DNA from: Roseovarius sp. SCSIO 43702
Lineage (GTDB): Bacteria > Pseudomonadota > Alphaproteobacteria > Rhodobacterales > Rhodobacteraceae
Reading direction: 5' to 3'
Length of the DNA: 64,000 nt
NCBI RefSeq assembly: GCF_019599045.1
Contig: NZ_CP080623.1
Coordinates: forward strand, 2,564,501 to 2,628,500
Below are positions 35,035 through 43,623 of the stretch, piece after piece (the first letter of the stretch is position 1; every line of letters starts with the position of its first letter). The notes beneath the pieces were generated by a model. It did no database searches. It was not told where the DNA came from and worked only from the letters and a program-made list of their open reading frames with translations. The position numbers and the translations under genes were made by a program.

Positions 35035-38000
35035 GCGTATCGTCCTTTGCCCTCAGTACTGGGGCCATCCTGAATGGGGTTCCGGCTTCGACGGTCCGCA
35101 TGGAGTTGAGGGTAGGCCAGGCGGCGCCAGCATCGCGGCCGGCAGCTCGACGAGCGGCAGCGCGCTCTGCGCTCTGCAGAAGGGATTTCCCTCCCTTGTA
35201 GTCGCTCCAGTAGACCGTCGGCGATCTTGCTCGCCATATATCGAGGCGCCGTTCGAGTTCATCCCGCACGGCCGTCTCTTCCGGATCGATGCGTTTTGCC
35301 CGCTCTACAAGGAGGTCGATGAGATCCATTGCCTCGTCTTCCGCCTCGTCTTCCATTCGAGGGGAGTCTAGCATGTCCGGAACCAGATGGCGTACTGCCG
35401 CCACAAGAGCGGCATGCAGCGCCCTGTCGCGAGCACGCGAGGCGAAGGGTGTGACGCTTGTCGCCTCAACGTCCCTGTACAATGTGCGGTGCCAGCTGCA
35501 GAACGTCTCGAAATGCGAGCGATCCCTTGCCTTGGCGTTGTTTAGGACCGAAACGACCAAGCCGCTCACGTCACCGCGCCCGACGCGGCTCGTTGACTGG
35601 ATGTACTCTGCGATCGTCTTTGGTTGCCCGTTGACGAGCATCAGTCCCAGTCGGGAGATGTCGACGCCGACACTCACCATGTTAGTCGCAAGCACCGCAT
35701 CGACTGCGCCAGGAGCCCCAACCTTGATATCGAGAAGATCGAGCATCTCGCGGATCTCCTCCTGCGTCCGGCGAGAGGTGAGTTCTTCGACGTTGCTCAG
35801 AGGGCGCTTCTCTTCCGAGCGAGCGTTCGCGTAGAGCGCGATACTGTCGGTGACGTCATCCTGCATCAGTACAAGGGCGCCGCCGAGCTCCCGAAGGGAG
35901 TTGAAGTAGCCGACAAGTGTCCAGTAGGCGTCCCGACGGACATCGTCGCTAAACGCTCCGAAGACAGTCTGCAGCAGGGAGCCAGCCACTGCCTGAAGGG
36001 TGAACTTCGCGGATCGGCCCGCTGTCGTGACCCCGAGATATCGCCGTCCTTTGGCGCTGGGGCGGCGGTCGCGCACCGCAAACCCTGAATCGTCATGGTC
36101 GATGGCCGGCGGCGGAAACTGGAACGCCTCGCGATCGAAAAGCGCCAGAACCTGTTCCGGCGCCCTGCGGATCGTAGCCGTCGAGCCGATGACCTTGGCG
36201 CGATGTCCGCGCGCGGCGAACATCAGGTCGAAAGCGGACTCATAGACGCCAGCAATTGTCCCAAGCGGACCCGAAATGAGATGAAGCTCGTCCTGGATGA
36301 TCAGGTCAGGAGGGGACCCTTCCGAGACGGCAAACAGGCTGTTGGTTCGCTTTTCTCGGACCACCTGCGCGAACTTGTCTGCCGTTCCAATGATCAGCGT
36401 CGGGCGGATGTCGTAGACATCATCGTCGACGGTATGGACCGGAAGCAGCCCGCACATCGCGCATTCGGGGTTCTCGCACGAAACCTCCACACGCGATGTC
36501 GGGCTTGCTATCGACCAGTTCAGCTTCGAATCGCAGGCAGGGCAACGCGCGAGTTGCTTTGGCGAAGCCACCTCCTGCGAACGCTGGACGATGGAAGCGT
36601 AAGCGGCGGTCCGCTTGTTGGGGGTGGCATCACCACCAACCCACAGGCCTATCGAGAAAGGCTCTCCGCCCTGAAGCGGCAGTCCCTCGGGTGCGGCTAC
36701 CCGACCAGTGCGGATGGCCTCAAGGGCCACGATCATTGCGGCGGAACGCGCAAACTGCTGGGTTGTAAGAAGACGAAGGGTGTAGCGCATTAGGGCGCAA
36801 ACGCCGCTGTGGTCGTCCGCATTGTCTGAGAGGCGGCGGTAGACGGCGATGCACGCGATCAGCGCCAGATAAGCCTCGGTCTTACCGCCACCCGTCGGGA
36901 ACCAGAGCAGGTCCATGACTCCTCGGTGTTCGTGATCCCGGATCACCGACGACGGTGCGCTCAGAAGCAGAAAGCCCAGCTGGAACGGGCGCCAGCGGAG
37001 GGAGCCGTGACGGCTCTTCGACTTGTCCCACGAGTGCTGCAGGTGCATGGCGAAGTTTGCCAGCTGGAACGCTCTCCGCAGCCTCGGGTTGGCGCCGAGT
37101 TCATCAACCGAGGCTCGCATGCGATCCAGAGCCTTGTCGCACTGGATGAGATGTTCCTCGGCAACATGCTTCAATGCAGGGGCGACGTCCCCGGCATCTT
37201 CCAGCCGCTTCCTCTGCGTCTCGATCCACCGTGCATAAGCGTCGCAGAAGGTGACAAGTCCGTTCCTAAGGGTCGTCGGGTCGGCAGAGGCCAGCGCCTC
37301 GGCCAGGAGGGGGTCGAAGGTCCCGCGCTCACTCCCCAGCTCGGCGAAATATGGATGACCATTGGGATCCACGCCCTCGACAATGGCCGAGGGTAGCCAT
37401 GTTGCTGCAACCCATAGAGCATGGGGGCGTGAGCCTGCTGAAGCCTCTGCCTCTTCCCACTCGGCCGAACAGACGTGGCCGACGGCAAACTCTGCGACGT
37501 TCCTGTAGAGAAGCGCTCCGCTTTCTTCGTCTGTCAAAGTGTCCGTTTCGCCGCCAGTCGTCGGTCTATCCGGAGCTGTACGCCTTGCAGGTTTCGGGAC
37601 CAGAAGAGTACCGACGCAGGGTTCTATGCGGAGCGAGGTCTGAAAAAGAGATGCCGCCTCGATCTCGTTTCGGTCTTGTTCCGGCACCATCGAATTGACC
37701 AGAGCAAGGGTTACCAGGACCGTATCCGCAGCCTTGATGCATCTGACACTAAGGGAAACGTCGGGAAGACCTTCGCTGTGTTCGGCGAGCCGGATCTCGC
37801 GCGTCGGGCCGGGCGATAATTCGAGGGCTGCAATCTCGACACTGTGAGATTGCCGAGTCCATACGTCGCCATCGTCGCGTTTCTCGGCCCGATAGGTCCC
37901 AAAGCTGCAGACGACGCGTACCTGCGCGATACCGTCCGCCTTTGCGCTGAAGGATATGCCAGCGACGGACGGTTTCTGGACCGATCCGGTCCGGACCGCA

Positions 38001-38218
38001 TCGCTTTCGCCATTGCTCTCCTCCGCGGCGCTCGCACCTGCTGTGCCGAGGCGATCGTCATCCTCACCCGACATGCTAGTTCGCTGGGGCCAGAGGATGC
38101 CGGTCAGGTAGACATCGGAAGGCCGGGCTGGAAGTTCCTCGTCTTCGGCGCGGGGGCCGACAAGGTCTTGGGCGAGCCTGAGCGCAACGACGTCTCTGTC
38201 CTCTGATCTGTCCTGCAT
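35024..38218 (-). CDS. drmA: DrmA-like SF2 helicase
   Basis: A large helicase of 1064 residues from ATG 38218. A long N-terminal region (about 1-430) of unknown fold is followed by Walker A FPTGGGKTEAYLAL (about 441-454). A zinc ribbon comes next (CPACDSKLNW...CENPECAMCG), then the box II variant IIQDELHLISGPLGT. The C-terminal RecA domain contains STSRVGRGDVSGLVVSV and a family tail (HFETFCSWHRTLYRDVEATS). The DELH box and the HRTLYRDVE tail are what I associate with DrmA. It begins 5 bases after the upstream helicase and overlaps drmB. The in-frame extension upstream of 38218 is disfavoured because it overlaps that helicase. Confidence 0.87.
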   Translation of the reverse strand: MQDRSEDRDVVALRLAQDLVGPRAEDEELPARPSDVYLTGILWPQRTSMSGEDDDRLGTAGASAAEESNGESDAVRTGSVQKPSVAGISFSAKADGIAQVRVVCSFGTYRAEKRDDGDVWTRQSHSVEIAALELSPGPTREIRLAEHSEGLPDVSLSVRCIKAADTVLVTLALVNSMVPEQDRNEIEAASLFQTSLRIEPCVGTLLVPKPARRTAPDRPTTGGETDTLTDEESGALLYRNVAEFAVGHVCSAEWEEAEASAGSRPHALWVAATWLPSAIVEGVDPNGHPYFAELGSERGTFDPLLAEALASADPTTLRNGLVTFCDAYARWIETQRKRLEDAGDVAPALKHVAEEHLIQCDKALDRMRASVDELGANPRLRRAFQLANFAMHLQHSWDKSKSRHGSLRWRPFQLGFLLLSAPSSVIRDHEHRGVMDLLWFPTGGGKTEAYLALIACIAVYRRLSDNADDHSGVCALMRYTLRLLTTQQFARSAAMIVALEAIRTGRVAAPEGLPLQGGEPFSIGLWVGGDATPNKRTAAYASIVQRSQEVASPKQLARCPACDSKLNWSIASPTSRVEVSCENPECAMCGLLPVHTVDDDVYDIRPTLIIGTADKFAQVVREKRTNSLFAVSEGSPPDLIIQDELHLISGPLGTIAGVYESAFDLMFAARGHRAKVIGSTATIRRAPEQVLALFDREAFQFPPPAIDHDDSGFAVRDRRPSAKGRRYLGVTTAGRSAKFTLQAVAGSLLQTVFGAFSDDVRRDAYWTLVGYFNSLRELGGALVLMQDDVTDSIALYANARSEEKRPLSNVEELTSRRTQEEIREMLDLLDIKVGAPGAVDAVLATNMVSVGVDISRLGLMLVNGQPKTIAEYIQSTSRVGRGDVSGLVVSVLNNAKARDRSHFETFCSWHRTLYRDVEATSVTPFASRARDRALHAALVAAVRHLVPDMLDSPRMEDEAEDEAMDLIDLLVERAKRIDPEETAVRDELERRLDIWRARSPTVYWSDYKGGKSLLQSAERAAARRAAGRDAGAAWPTLNSMRTVEAGTPFRMAPVLRAKDDTHEE

Positions 38219-38223
38219 CGATA

Positions 38224-40098
38224 TTACTTTCGTTGAGTCTTGTAAGTTGGGAAAGCCGCAAGCCTTGGCTTGAGAATAAATCCAGTAGACGCCCATGGCT
38301 CATGTAAAGATGCAACTGTTTCATCTTCCGGCGAGAGCACAATCGATGAACAGCCTTGCGCCCGGACACTTTCGATTAACTCAGGGGCATTGTATGCTTT
38401 ACTGCTAGTGGTGCAGGATAGTTCCCGGACATCTCGTGAGAAGTTGTCCGACATCATGCCAACGCACCTAGCGGTATCATCAGTGTCAATACCATATTTG
38501 AAGCCCACGCCTTGTCGGCGAGAAAGGCGGAAAACCATGACGGATTGCGCCGAGGCAGCTAGGTATTTTTGAGCGGCTGACGCTTCAGCGCGTTGAAACC
38601 CTTGCATTCCGACAAGCCCACTCACCTCAATGTCGCCGTTTCGACCGACTTCAATTGAAACCCGCTGCTCAGAAAAATTCTGACTGGAATGGAAATTACG
38701 CCCCGAATATAGCTTTTGAGCCCAAGAATGTTCTCGTGGCACTACGTATAGCTCCTTGCGCGCACGCGTCGCACCGACAAAAAGAACGCGCGCCTCTTCC
38801 ACGACGTCCTCCACGGAGCGCAATTTGCGTGCCGTTGGCATCATGAGAATTACTACGTCGGCCTCGCGTCCCTTGCTGGCGTGGATCGTACTTAACGTGA
38901 AGCCTTCCAGTCCAAATTCAGTTTCAGCGATTTCAATGGGAGGACGCCTTCCTGCCAACCGGCGCCTTAGCTGAAGAATGTCTACTACATCGCCACGCCG
39001 ACCCGCCAACTTCAGCAGTGCATCCCAAGCGAGAAGCCACCCCTCTCTGGCAGAACTCTCCTCGCCAATATTGCCGCGCCAAAGCTCAGAAAACCTCTCC
39101 CGAGAGACAAATGGCTCTCGAAAATCCGAGAAGCATAGAGCCAGCCAAGCGGGTAATCCCGGCTCATACCCCGTCAAACGAAGCCTGTGCGCATCCATCT
39201 GCCCTTGCGAGAACTCAAGGACATCCGCCCGGTTTCGAAATAGAACCAAGAGGTCCTGCGGCGCATCCTTTGGATATTGCTTGAGGAAGCTTTCAATGTC
39301 ACCGGCGGACAGGTTTTCGATTGCACCCGCTACCCACTCGCGGAGCTCCATCACTTGGTGCTCCGGCTTCATCAATTCCGTCCGCAATTCGGAGTAGATT
39401 GTCTTGAGTTGCGGGGTTGACGTTCTGTGAACTTCACTCAGAGATAGCACAGAAAAGTGACCGCAGACACCTGCGCGAACACGAACCAGCAGAGAGCTGT
39501 CCGTCTCCAAGTTATTGCGTCTAGATTTTCTTTTTGAGAACCCATATATTGCTTGGGCTTCGTCCGCGAATACCGTTACGCCGCAATCAGGCGGGAGAAG
39601 CTTGATCATCGTTGCGATAAGCTCTGCACGACGGCCCTCAATGTCCTGCGCCTCATCAATAACTACATACTCAAGTCTCGACTGTTCCTCGGCCACGTCT
39701 TCATCAGTTTTCATTAATGAAATAACGCGATCAATGTTATCATCATAGGACTGCGTCACGCGAGCATTTGGATCGTGGCCTGATCTGATTGTCCAAGCGT
39801 GTGAGTCAATAGTTGCATTGCGAACAGCATATGAAGCCTCTCCGACATACGAATACAAGCGTTTTCGTATTTCTGCCGCCGCTGCTCGCGTGAAGCTGAT
39901 CATCAATATGTTGCTTGGCTCAATATCTTCATTTGCGATCAGGTGTGCAAGGCGAGCGCAAGCAACAGCAGTCTTGCCTGTCCCTGGGCCTGCTTCAACG
40001 ACCAAGCGAGCACCACTGCTTTCAGTGATTACACGCAACTGATCGGCGTCCCATTCTGTGATCAGATGGCTTGCTTCGGGGGGCTTTTGTTCGTTCAA
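38224..40098 (-). CDS. UvrD-family SF1 helicase, copy 1 (AT-richer)
   Basis: A 624-residue superfamily 1 helicase: Walker A EAGPGTGKTAVACARLAHLI (about 35-54), SFTRAAAAEIRKRL, Walker B YVVIDEAQDIEG, VFADEAQAIYGF, and the C-terminal motifs TIHASKGREADVVIL and VLFVGATRARKELYVV. The last about 150 residues are a non-helicase extension. It is paralogous along its whole length to the gene immediately upstream, but its DNA is visibly AT-richer with different codon use. The start is TTG 40098. It leads directly into drmA with a 5-base gap. Confidence 0.86.
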   Translation of the reverse strand: MNEQKPPEASHLITEWDADQLRVITESSGARLVVEAGPGTGKTAVACARLAHLIANEDIEPSNILMISFTRAAAAEIRKRLYSYVGEASYAVRNATIDSHAWTIRSGHDPNARVTQSYDDNIDRVISLMKTDEDVAEEQSRLEYVVIDEAQDIEGRRAELIATMIKLLPPDCGVTVFADEAQAIYGFSKRKSRRNNLETDSSLLVRVRAGVCGHFSVLSLSEVHRTSTPQLKTIYSELRTELMKPEHQVMELREWVAGAIENLSAGDIESFLKQYPKDAPQDLLVLFRNRADVLEFSQGQMDAHRLRLTGYEPGLPAWLALCFSDFREPFVSRERFSELWRGNIGEESSAREGWLLAWDALLKLAGRRGDVVDILQLRRRLAGRRPPIEIAETEFGLEGFTLSTIHASKGREADVVILMMPTARKLRSVEDVVEEARVLFVGATRARKELYVVPREHSWAQKLYSGRNFHSSQNFSEQRVSIEVGRNGDIEVSGLVGMQGFQRAEASAAQKYLAASAQSVMVFRLSRRQGVGFKYGIDTDDTARCVGMMSDNFSRDVRELSCTTSSKAYNAPELIESVRAQGCSSIVLSPEDETVASLHEPWASTGFILKPRLAAFPTYKTQRK

Positions 40099-40177
40099 TA
40101 TTGCTTCTCACTCGTAAACTCGCCTCGCAATTGCGTTCGACGGCCCGTGTAGTTTGTTCGTCGGTCAGGGTTTTTCG

Positions 40178-42055
40178 CTACTGCCTCCGACGAAAAAAGA
40201 AGAAGGGGGGGAACGCCGCGATCCTCGGTGCGAGCACGAAGCCCGATGAGGCCCACGGTTCATTAAGTGTCTCGAGGTCGCTGTCATCGGGACCCAGCAC
40301 GATTGTCGCGCTGCCCTGACCCCGGACATGGTTCACGTAGCCAGGCGGCTTGTGGCTGTGCCTCTGCTTTCTTTTGTCGAGTATCTCCCACAGGTCAAAT
40401 GTCAGACTACGCGACATGACCCCAACACAGGGACCTCCGTCGCCGACCCGGATCCTGTAGCGCCAGTCGAGTTCGGGATCTGCTTCCAGCTTGTAAGACG
40501 TGACCACATCCGCAGCTTTCGCGAGGAAAGCCTGACCGGTTTTCGCGTCGGCCGCACTGAACTCGCTGCGGCCAACAAGCCCGCGAGCGGTGATGTCGCC
40601 ATCGCGACCGACTTCAACCATCGTGGACTTGCCGTTCCTCGCAGACCTATGAACTCGGCCCGATGCGAGCGTTGACGCTCGAAAAGCGTTGCTTTCCCCG
40701 ACGATAAGGGACGTACGCGCGCGTGTGGCGCCGACGAAAAGGACTCTTGCTTCCTCGGCCTCGTCCTCGATCGCCTCGAATTCTGCGCCGTTTGGAAGCA
40801 GCAACACGACGTTGCTCGCCTCACGCCCCTTGCTGGCGTGGATCGTTCCGACGATCGGTCCCTGAAGGCCATACTCGGGGAGGGTCAGTTCCACCGGAGG
40901 ACGGGCCTGGCCCAGCCGCCTTCTAAGCTTCTGCATGTCGACAGAGCCATCTCTGCGCCCTGCAACGCGCAAGAGGTGCTGCCATGCGTCGGCCGGCCCA
41001 TAGTGCGGCGCAGCCTTGTTTTCGATCCGCGTAGCCCAGAGATCGAGGAAATGCCGCTCGGCCAAGTACGGCTCGACGAAATCCGAGAAGCAGATTGCGA
41101 GCCACGCCGGGAGCGTCGCTCCGTATCCCGACAGGCGCAGCCGATGAGGGAGGTCACAGAACTGTGCCGCCATCAGCACTTCGCCGCGGGTTCTGAAGAG
41201 CAGAAGATCGTCTCTTGAAAAGTCGGCGACCTTCATCTCGGTCCACTTCAAGCCCTTCCTGTCCGCAAACTCCCGGATTCTTTCCGCCGTCTCGGCGTGA
41301 AAGCCGTCGCGATGCCTGTTCTTGTCGAGGACATCCTTGCGCAGGTCGGAGAAGATCTTTTTCAGTCCCGGCGAGGACGTGCGATAAATCTCCTTCAGGA
41401 TCAGCGACTCGAAGCCCAGAGATCTTTGTGCGCGTAGCCTTTCGAGAAGCGTCCTCCCGGGCTCGGCAGCGCCGCCCTTGCGATTTCCGAGGCTGTCGTC
41501 CGAAAACCCATAGATGGCTTGGGCCTCGTCAGCGAAGACTGTGACACCACAATCAGACTGCAATCTCTTCAACAGTTCTTCGATCAGGTCTGCCCGCTGT
41601 CCTACGAGGTCCTGTGCCTCGTCAATTACGACATGCTCGACCTGTGACAGTTCATCGGCCACATCCTCGTCAGACTTCAGGAGATCGATGATCCGGGCGA
41701 TGTTCTCCTCATAGGACCCGGTCAGCCTCGCATTCGGATCGTGCCCGGAGTGGATGGACCATGCGTGAGAGTCGATCGTCGCTATCCTGATCGCAAAGGA
41801 GGCGTCGCCGACGTAGGAATGCAGCCGCGCACGAATTTCTGCTACTGCGGTCCGGGTAAAGCTGATCATCCAGGTATTGCTCGGCTCGACATCCTCCTCA
41901 CTGATCAGGTGAGCAAGGCGCGCGCAGGCGACGGCAGTCTTGCCGGTTCCGGGGCCCGCTTCGACAACAAACCTGGCATCTGCTTCAGCCTCGATCACTT
42001 TAAGCTGTTCAGCGTCCCAATCAGCATCCAGAGCCGCCTGATTGACAATGTTCAT
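40178..42055 (-). CDS. UvrD-family SF1 helicase, copy 2
   Basis: A 625-residue superfamily 1 helicase with Walker A EAGPGTGKTAVACARLAHLI (the same block as copy 1), MISFTRTAVAEIRARL, HVVIDEAQDLVGQ, VFADEAQAIYGFSDD, TIHASKGREASNVVLL and VLFVGATRARTSLIVG. Its C-terminal extension ends with a run of Pro/Phe/Arg (AAFPPFFFFRRRQ). GC content is high, like the core genome and unlike copy 1. It lies 25 bases after the WYL regulator. The two copies together suggest a heteromeric helicase or subfunctionalised pair; such genes are not part of canonical DISARM. Confidence 0.86.
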   Translation of the reverse strand: MNIVNQAALDADWDAEQLKVIEAEADARFVVEAGPGTGKTAVACARLAHLISEEDVEPSNTWMISFTRTAVAEIRARLHSYVGDASFAIRIATIDSHAWSIHSGHDPNARLTGSYEENIARIIDLLKSDEDVADELSQVEHVVIDEAQDLVGQRADLIEELLKRLQSDCGVTVFADEAQAIYGFSDDSLGNRKGGAAEPGRTLLERLRAQRSLGFESLILKEIYRTSSPGLKKIFSDLRKDVLDKNRHRDGFHAETAERIREFADRKGLKWTEMKVADFSRDDLLLFRTRGEVLMAAQFCDLPHRLRLSGYGATLPAWLAICFSDFVEPYLAERHFLDLWATRIENKAAPHYGPADAWQHLLRVAGRRDGSVDMQKLRRRLGQARPPVELTLPEYGLQGPIVGTIHASKGREASNVVLLLPNGAEFEAIEDEAEEARVLFVGATRARTSLIVGESNAFRASTLASGRVHRSARNGKSTMVEVGRDGDITARGLVGRSEFSAADAKTGQAFLAKAADVVTSYKLEADPELDWRYRIRVGDGGPCVGVMSRSLTFDLWEILDKRKQRHSHKPPGYVNHVRGQGSATIVLGPDDSDLETLNEPWASSGFVLAPRIAAFPPFFFFRRRQ

Positions 42056-42080
42056 GCTGACAAAATCCCTGCTTGAAACA

Positions 42081-42971
42081 CTACATGCCCGTTAGATGAC
42101 TGCTCACCGCGCTCGAACTCGATATGCCGATAGCGTCCTTGTTCAGCAGCACGATCTGCTGGTTCTGCGGCTTCCTCGCCGCCGGATCTGTGTCGAGTCC
42201 AAGCCTCCTCAGCGCGTAGTAGAGCAGCGCGCGCCGGACCTTGACCGTAGCCTTGCCGCTTCGCATGCCGTAGTCGAGCGCGATGACCTTCGCCTGCGTT
42301 TCCGAGAGGTCTGGATGGGGGGCGATCTCCAGCGTGATCTCGGAATGCCAATCGCTGTCGTTGGCAGCTGAGGCTTCGCTTTCCCGTGAGCCTCGGATCT
42401 TTAGCATTCGCGACAGCAGGAAGTCCTTGAAGCACTCGTCCGTCAGACAGAACGCTCGAGTGTGCCAGCGGAAGCCGTCGAACGCGATGGCGTGGGGCGC
42501 GATCCAGCGCCAGCGCGGCTCCGGGCTGGACAGTGATTGGTACTTCGCCTCGACCGCCTCTGACCGCCGTATGGCGCCAACGACCGAGCGGAGCGTCTCC
42601 GGGTTAACTCCACGTACCGGCGTCGGGGCGGACGCGTAGGGCGGGAGATTGGCTATCCAGGAGTCCTCCCGGTCGAGGATCCCGTCAGAGAGTGAGCGTA
42701 GCTGCGCGAGGTAGCGGCTCGCATCGGGCTGAAGGAACTGCGCCTTGAAGTCCGAGCCGCGGACATACGTCCGCGCGCTCTTGTCGTAGACCATGTTGTC
42801 CGGCGCGAAGCCGATGTAGCGATTCAGGTCGGTGGACGCCTGGTTCACCGATACCCCGAACTGGTCCATCAGATCTCTGCGGTTCACATGTCCCTCCCAG
42901 AACAGGCGGAACTCTATGAATTCAAGGCGTTGCTCGACGCCCCAGCGAAGTTCCGACCTGTCGTTTTCCAT
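42081..42971 (-). CDS. WYL-domain regulator of the BrxR/CapW type
   Basis: A 296-residue regulator. The N-terminal winged helix is RLEFIEFRLFWEGHVNRRDL and FGVSVNQASTDLNRYI; the WYL domain has RWRWIAPHAIAFDGFRWHTR and AFCLTDECFKDF, and a C-terminal WCX-type domain follows (AKVIALDYGM...KATVKVRRALLYYAL). This order is that of BrxR and CapW, which repress BREX and CBASS defence operons and are thought to derepress on binding a nucleic acid-type ligand. First long gene of the operon, so it probably controls the DrmA/DrmB genes. Two dyads lie in its upstream region. Confidence 0.82.
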   Translation of the reverse strand: MENDRSELRWGVEQRLEFIEFRLFWEGHVNRRDLMDQFGVSVNQASTDLNRYIGFAPDNMVYDKSARTYVRGSDFKAQFLQPDASRYLAQLRSLSDGILDREDSWIANLPPYASAPTPVRGVNPETLRSVVGAIRRSEAVEAKYQSLSSPEPRWRWIAPHAIAFDGFRWHTRAFCLTDECFKDFLLSRMLKIRGSRESEASAANDSDWHSEITLEIAPHPDLSETQAKVIALDYGMRSGKATVKVRRALLYYALRRLGLDTDPAARKPQNQQIVLLNKDAIGISSSSAVSSHLTGM

Positions 42972-42991
42972 TACGCTCCCCGGATCGGGCA

Positions 42992-43027
42992 GTGCGCACC
43001 CTAACTATGCGCGCCCATTTTCTGGGC
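42992..43027. promoter_or_regulatory. Candidate operator dyads upstream of the WYL regulator
   Basis: A perfect 8-bp palindrome GTGCGCAC (42992-42999) begins 21 bases before the regulator start, and a GCCCA-TTTTC-TGGGC inverted repeat (43013-43027) lies just beyond. BrxR/CapW regulators bind inverted repeats in their own promoters. In GC-rich DNA short dyads arise by chance, so this is a weak call. Confidence 0.25.
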
Positions 43028-43127
43028 CTAAGGCGAGGCTAGCCGATCTGGGGATGTGGCGCAATCGGAATGCCACGCAAATCAGAGCTTTGGAGTAACA
43101 CCACGGATGTGGAGGACGAGGTCAGCG

Positions 43128-43331
43128 TCAGTTGGCCGGGACGTTCTGATCAGACGTGGCATTCATTACGTCGCGTTCGAAGGCCTCGATATCGGCGATG
43201 CGGTAGACGACGCGCCCTCCGATCTTCATGTAGACGGGTCCTTCGCCGGCCCACCGCCACCGCTCCAGGGTGCGGTGCGAAATGGTCCAGCGTTCCGCGA
43301 GTTCTTTCTGGTTCAAACAAGTTGGTTTCAT
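43128..43331 (-). CDS. AlpA-like/excisionase-type HTH protein
   Basis: A 67-residue DNA-binding protein, MKPTCLNQKELAERWTISHR then TLERWRWAGEGPVYMKIGGR and RIADIEAFERD, the MerR-like winged helix of AlpA and phage excisionase-type proteins. Two adjacent ATGs compete. The Shine-Dalgarno AAGGAGA at 43337-43343 leaves only two bases before the ATG at 43334 but five before the one at 43331, so the latter is chosen. It stands at the right end of the island, 156 bases before the WYL gene. It may be the excision factor of the island or a regulator of the defence operon. Confidence 0.75.
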   Translation of the reverse strand: MKPTCLNQKELAERWTISHRTLERWRWAGEGPVYMKIGGRVVYRIADIEAFERDVMNATSDQNVPAN

Positions 43332-43512
43332 CATCGTCTCCTTCTTCGCAACGCACAGCGGTTGCAGAAGGACGAAGGCGTGAAAGAAAAAGAGAGGCAA
43401 GTCAGTGTCTCGAGGCGCCCTGCGCAAAGGCTCCGCGGCCAGCGCAGAGCCGTCAACGCACCCGGCGAGAGCGAGAGAAAGTAATCGTATCGGACGCTAT
43501 TCCCAGAGAAAC

Positions 43513-43582
43513 GTGGCAGGTGGTCGGAATTTGAACCTGCCCGCTGAGCGGAGTTTTTGCGTATCGCCTTCCCTCCGCCACC
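43513..43582 (+). repeat. Degenerate tRNA-Ser-like relic, candidate attR
   Basis: CCTCCGCCACC at 43572-43582 equals 17296-17306, which covers the last bases of the tRNA-Ser including CCA. Further upstream, GTGGCAGGTGGTCGGAAT (43513-43530) resembles the tRNA 5' part GTGGCAGAGTGGTCGAAT with two single-base indels. The copy is 70 bases against 84 in the tRNA, with an unalignable middle. It lies where island genes end and core genes resume. A GGCAGGT/ACCTGCC inverted repeat (43515-43521, 43535-43541) overlaps it. Confidence 0.35.
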
Positions 43583-43623
43583 GCACCCCCAACCCTTCCA
43601 GTTCTCGCGCGTCGCGGGCCCGG

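Noticed and set aside
31490..43331. Search for drmC (PLD, HxK motifs) and drmE in the defence operon
   Set aside because: No protein in the block shows duplicated HxK motifs or an unassigned large DrmE-like gene, so neither is annotated.
43515..43541. GGCAGGT/ACCTGCC inverted repeat as a terminator
   Set aside because: The 13-base loop and lack of an immediate T-run make it a poor terminator; the nearby TTTTT at 43554-43558 follows a different small stem. Left as part of the right-boundary relic.
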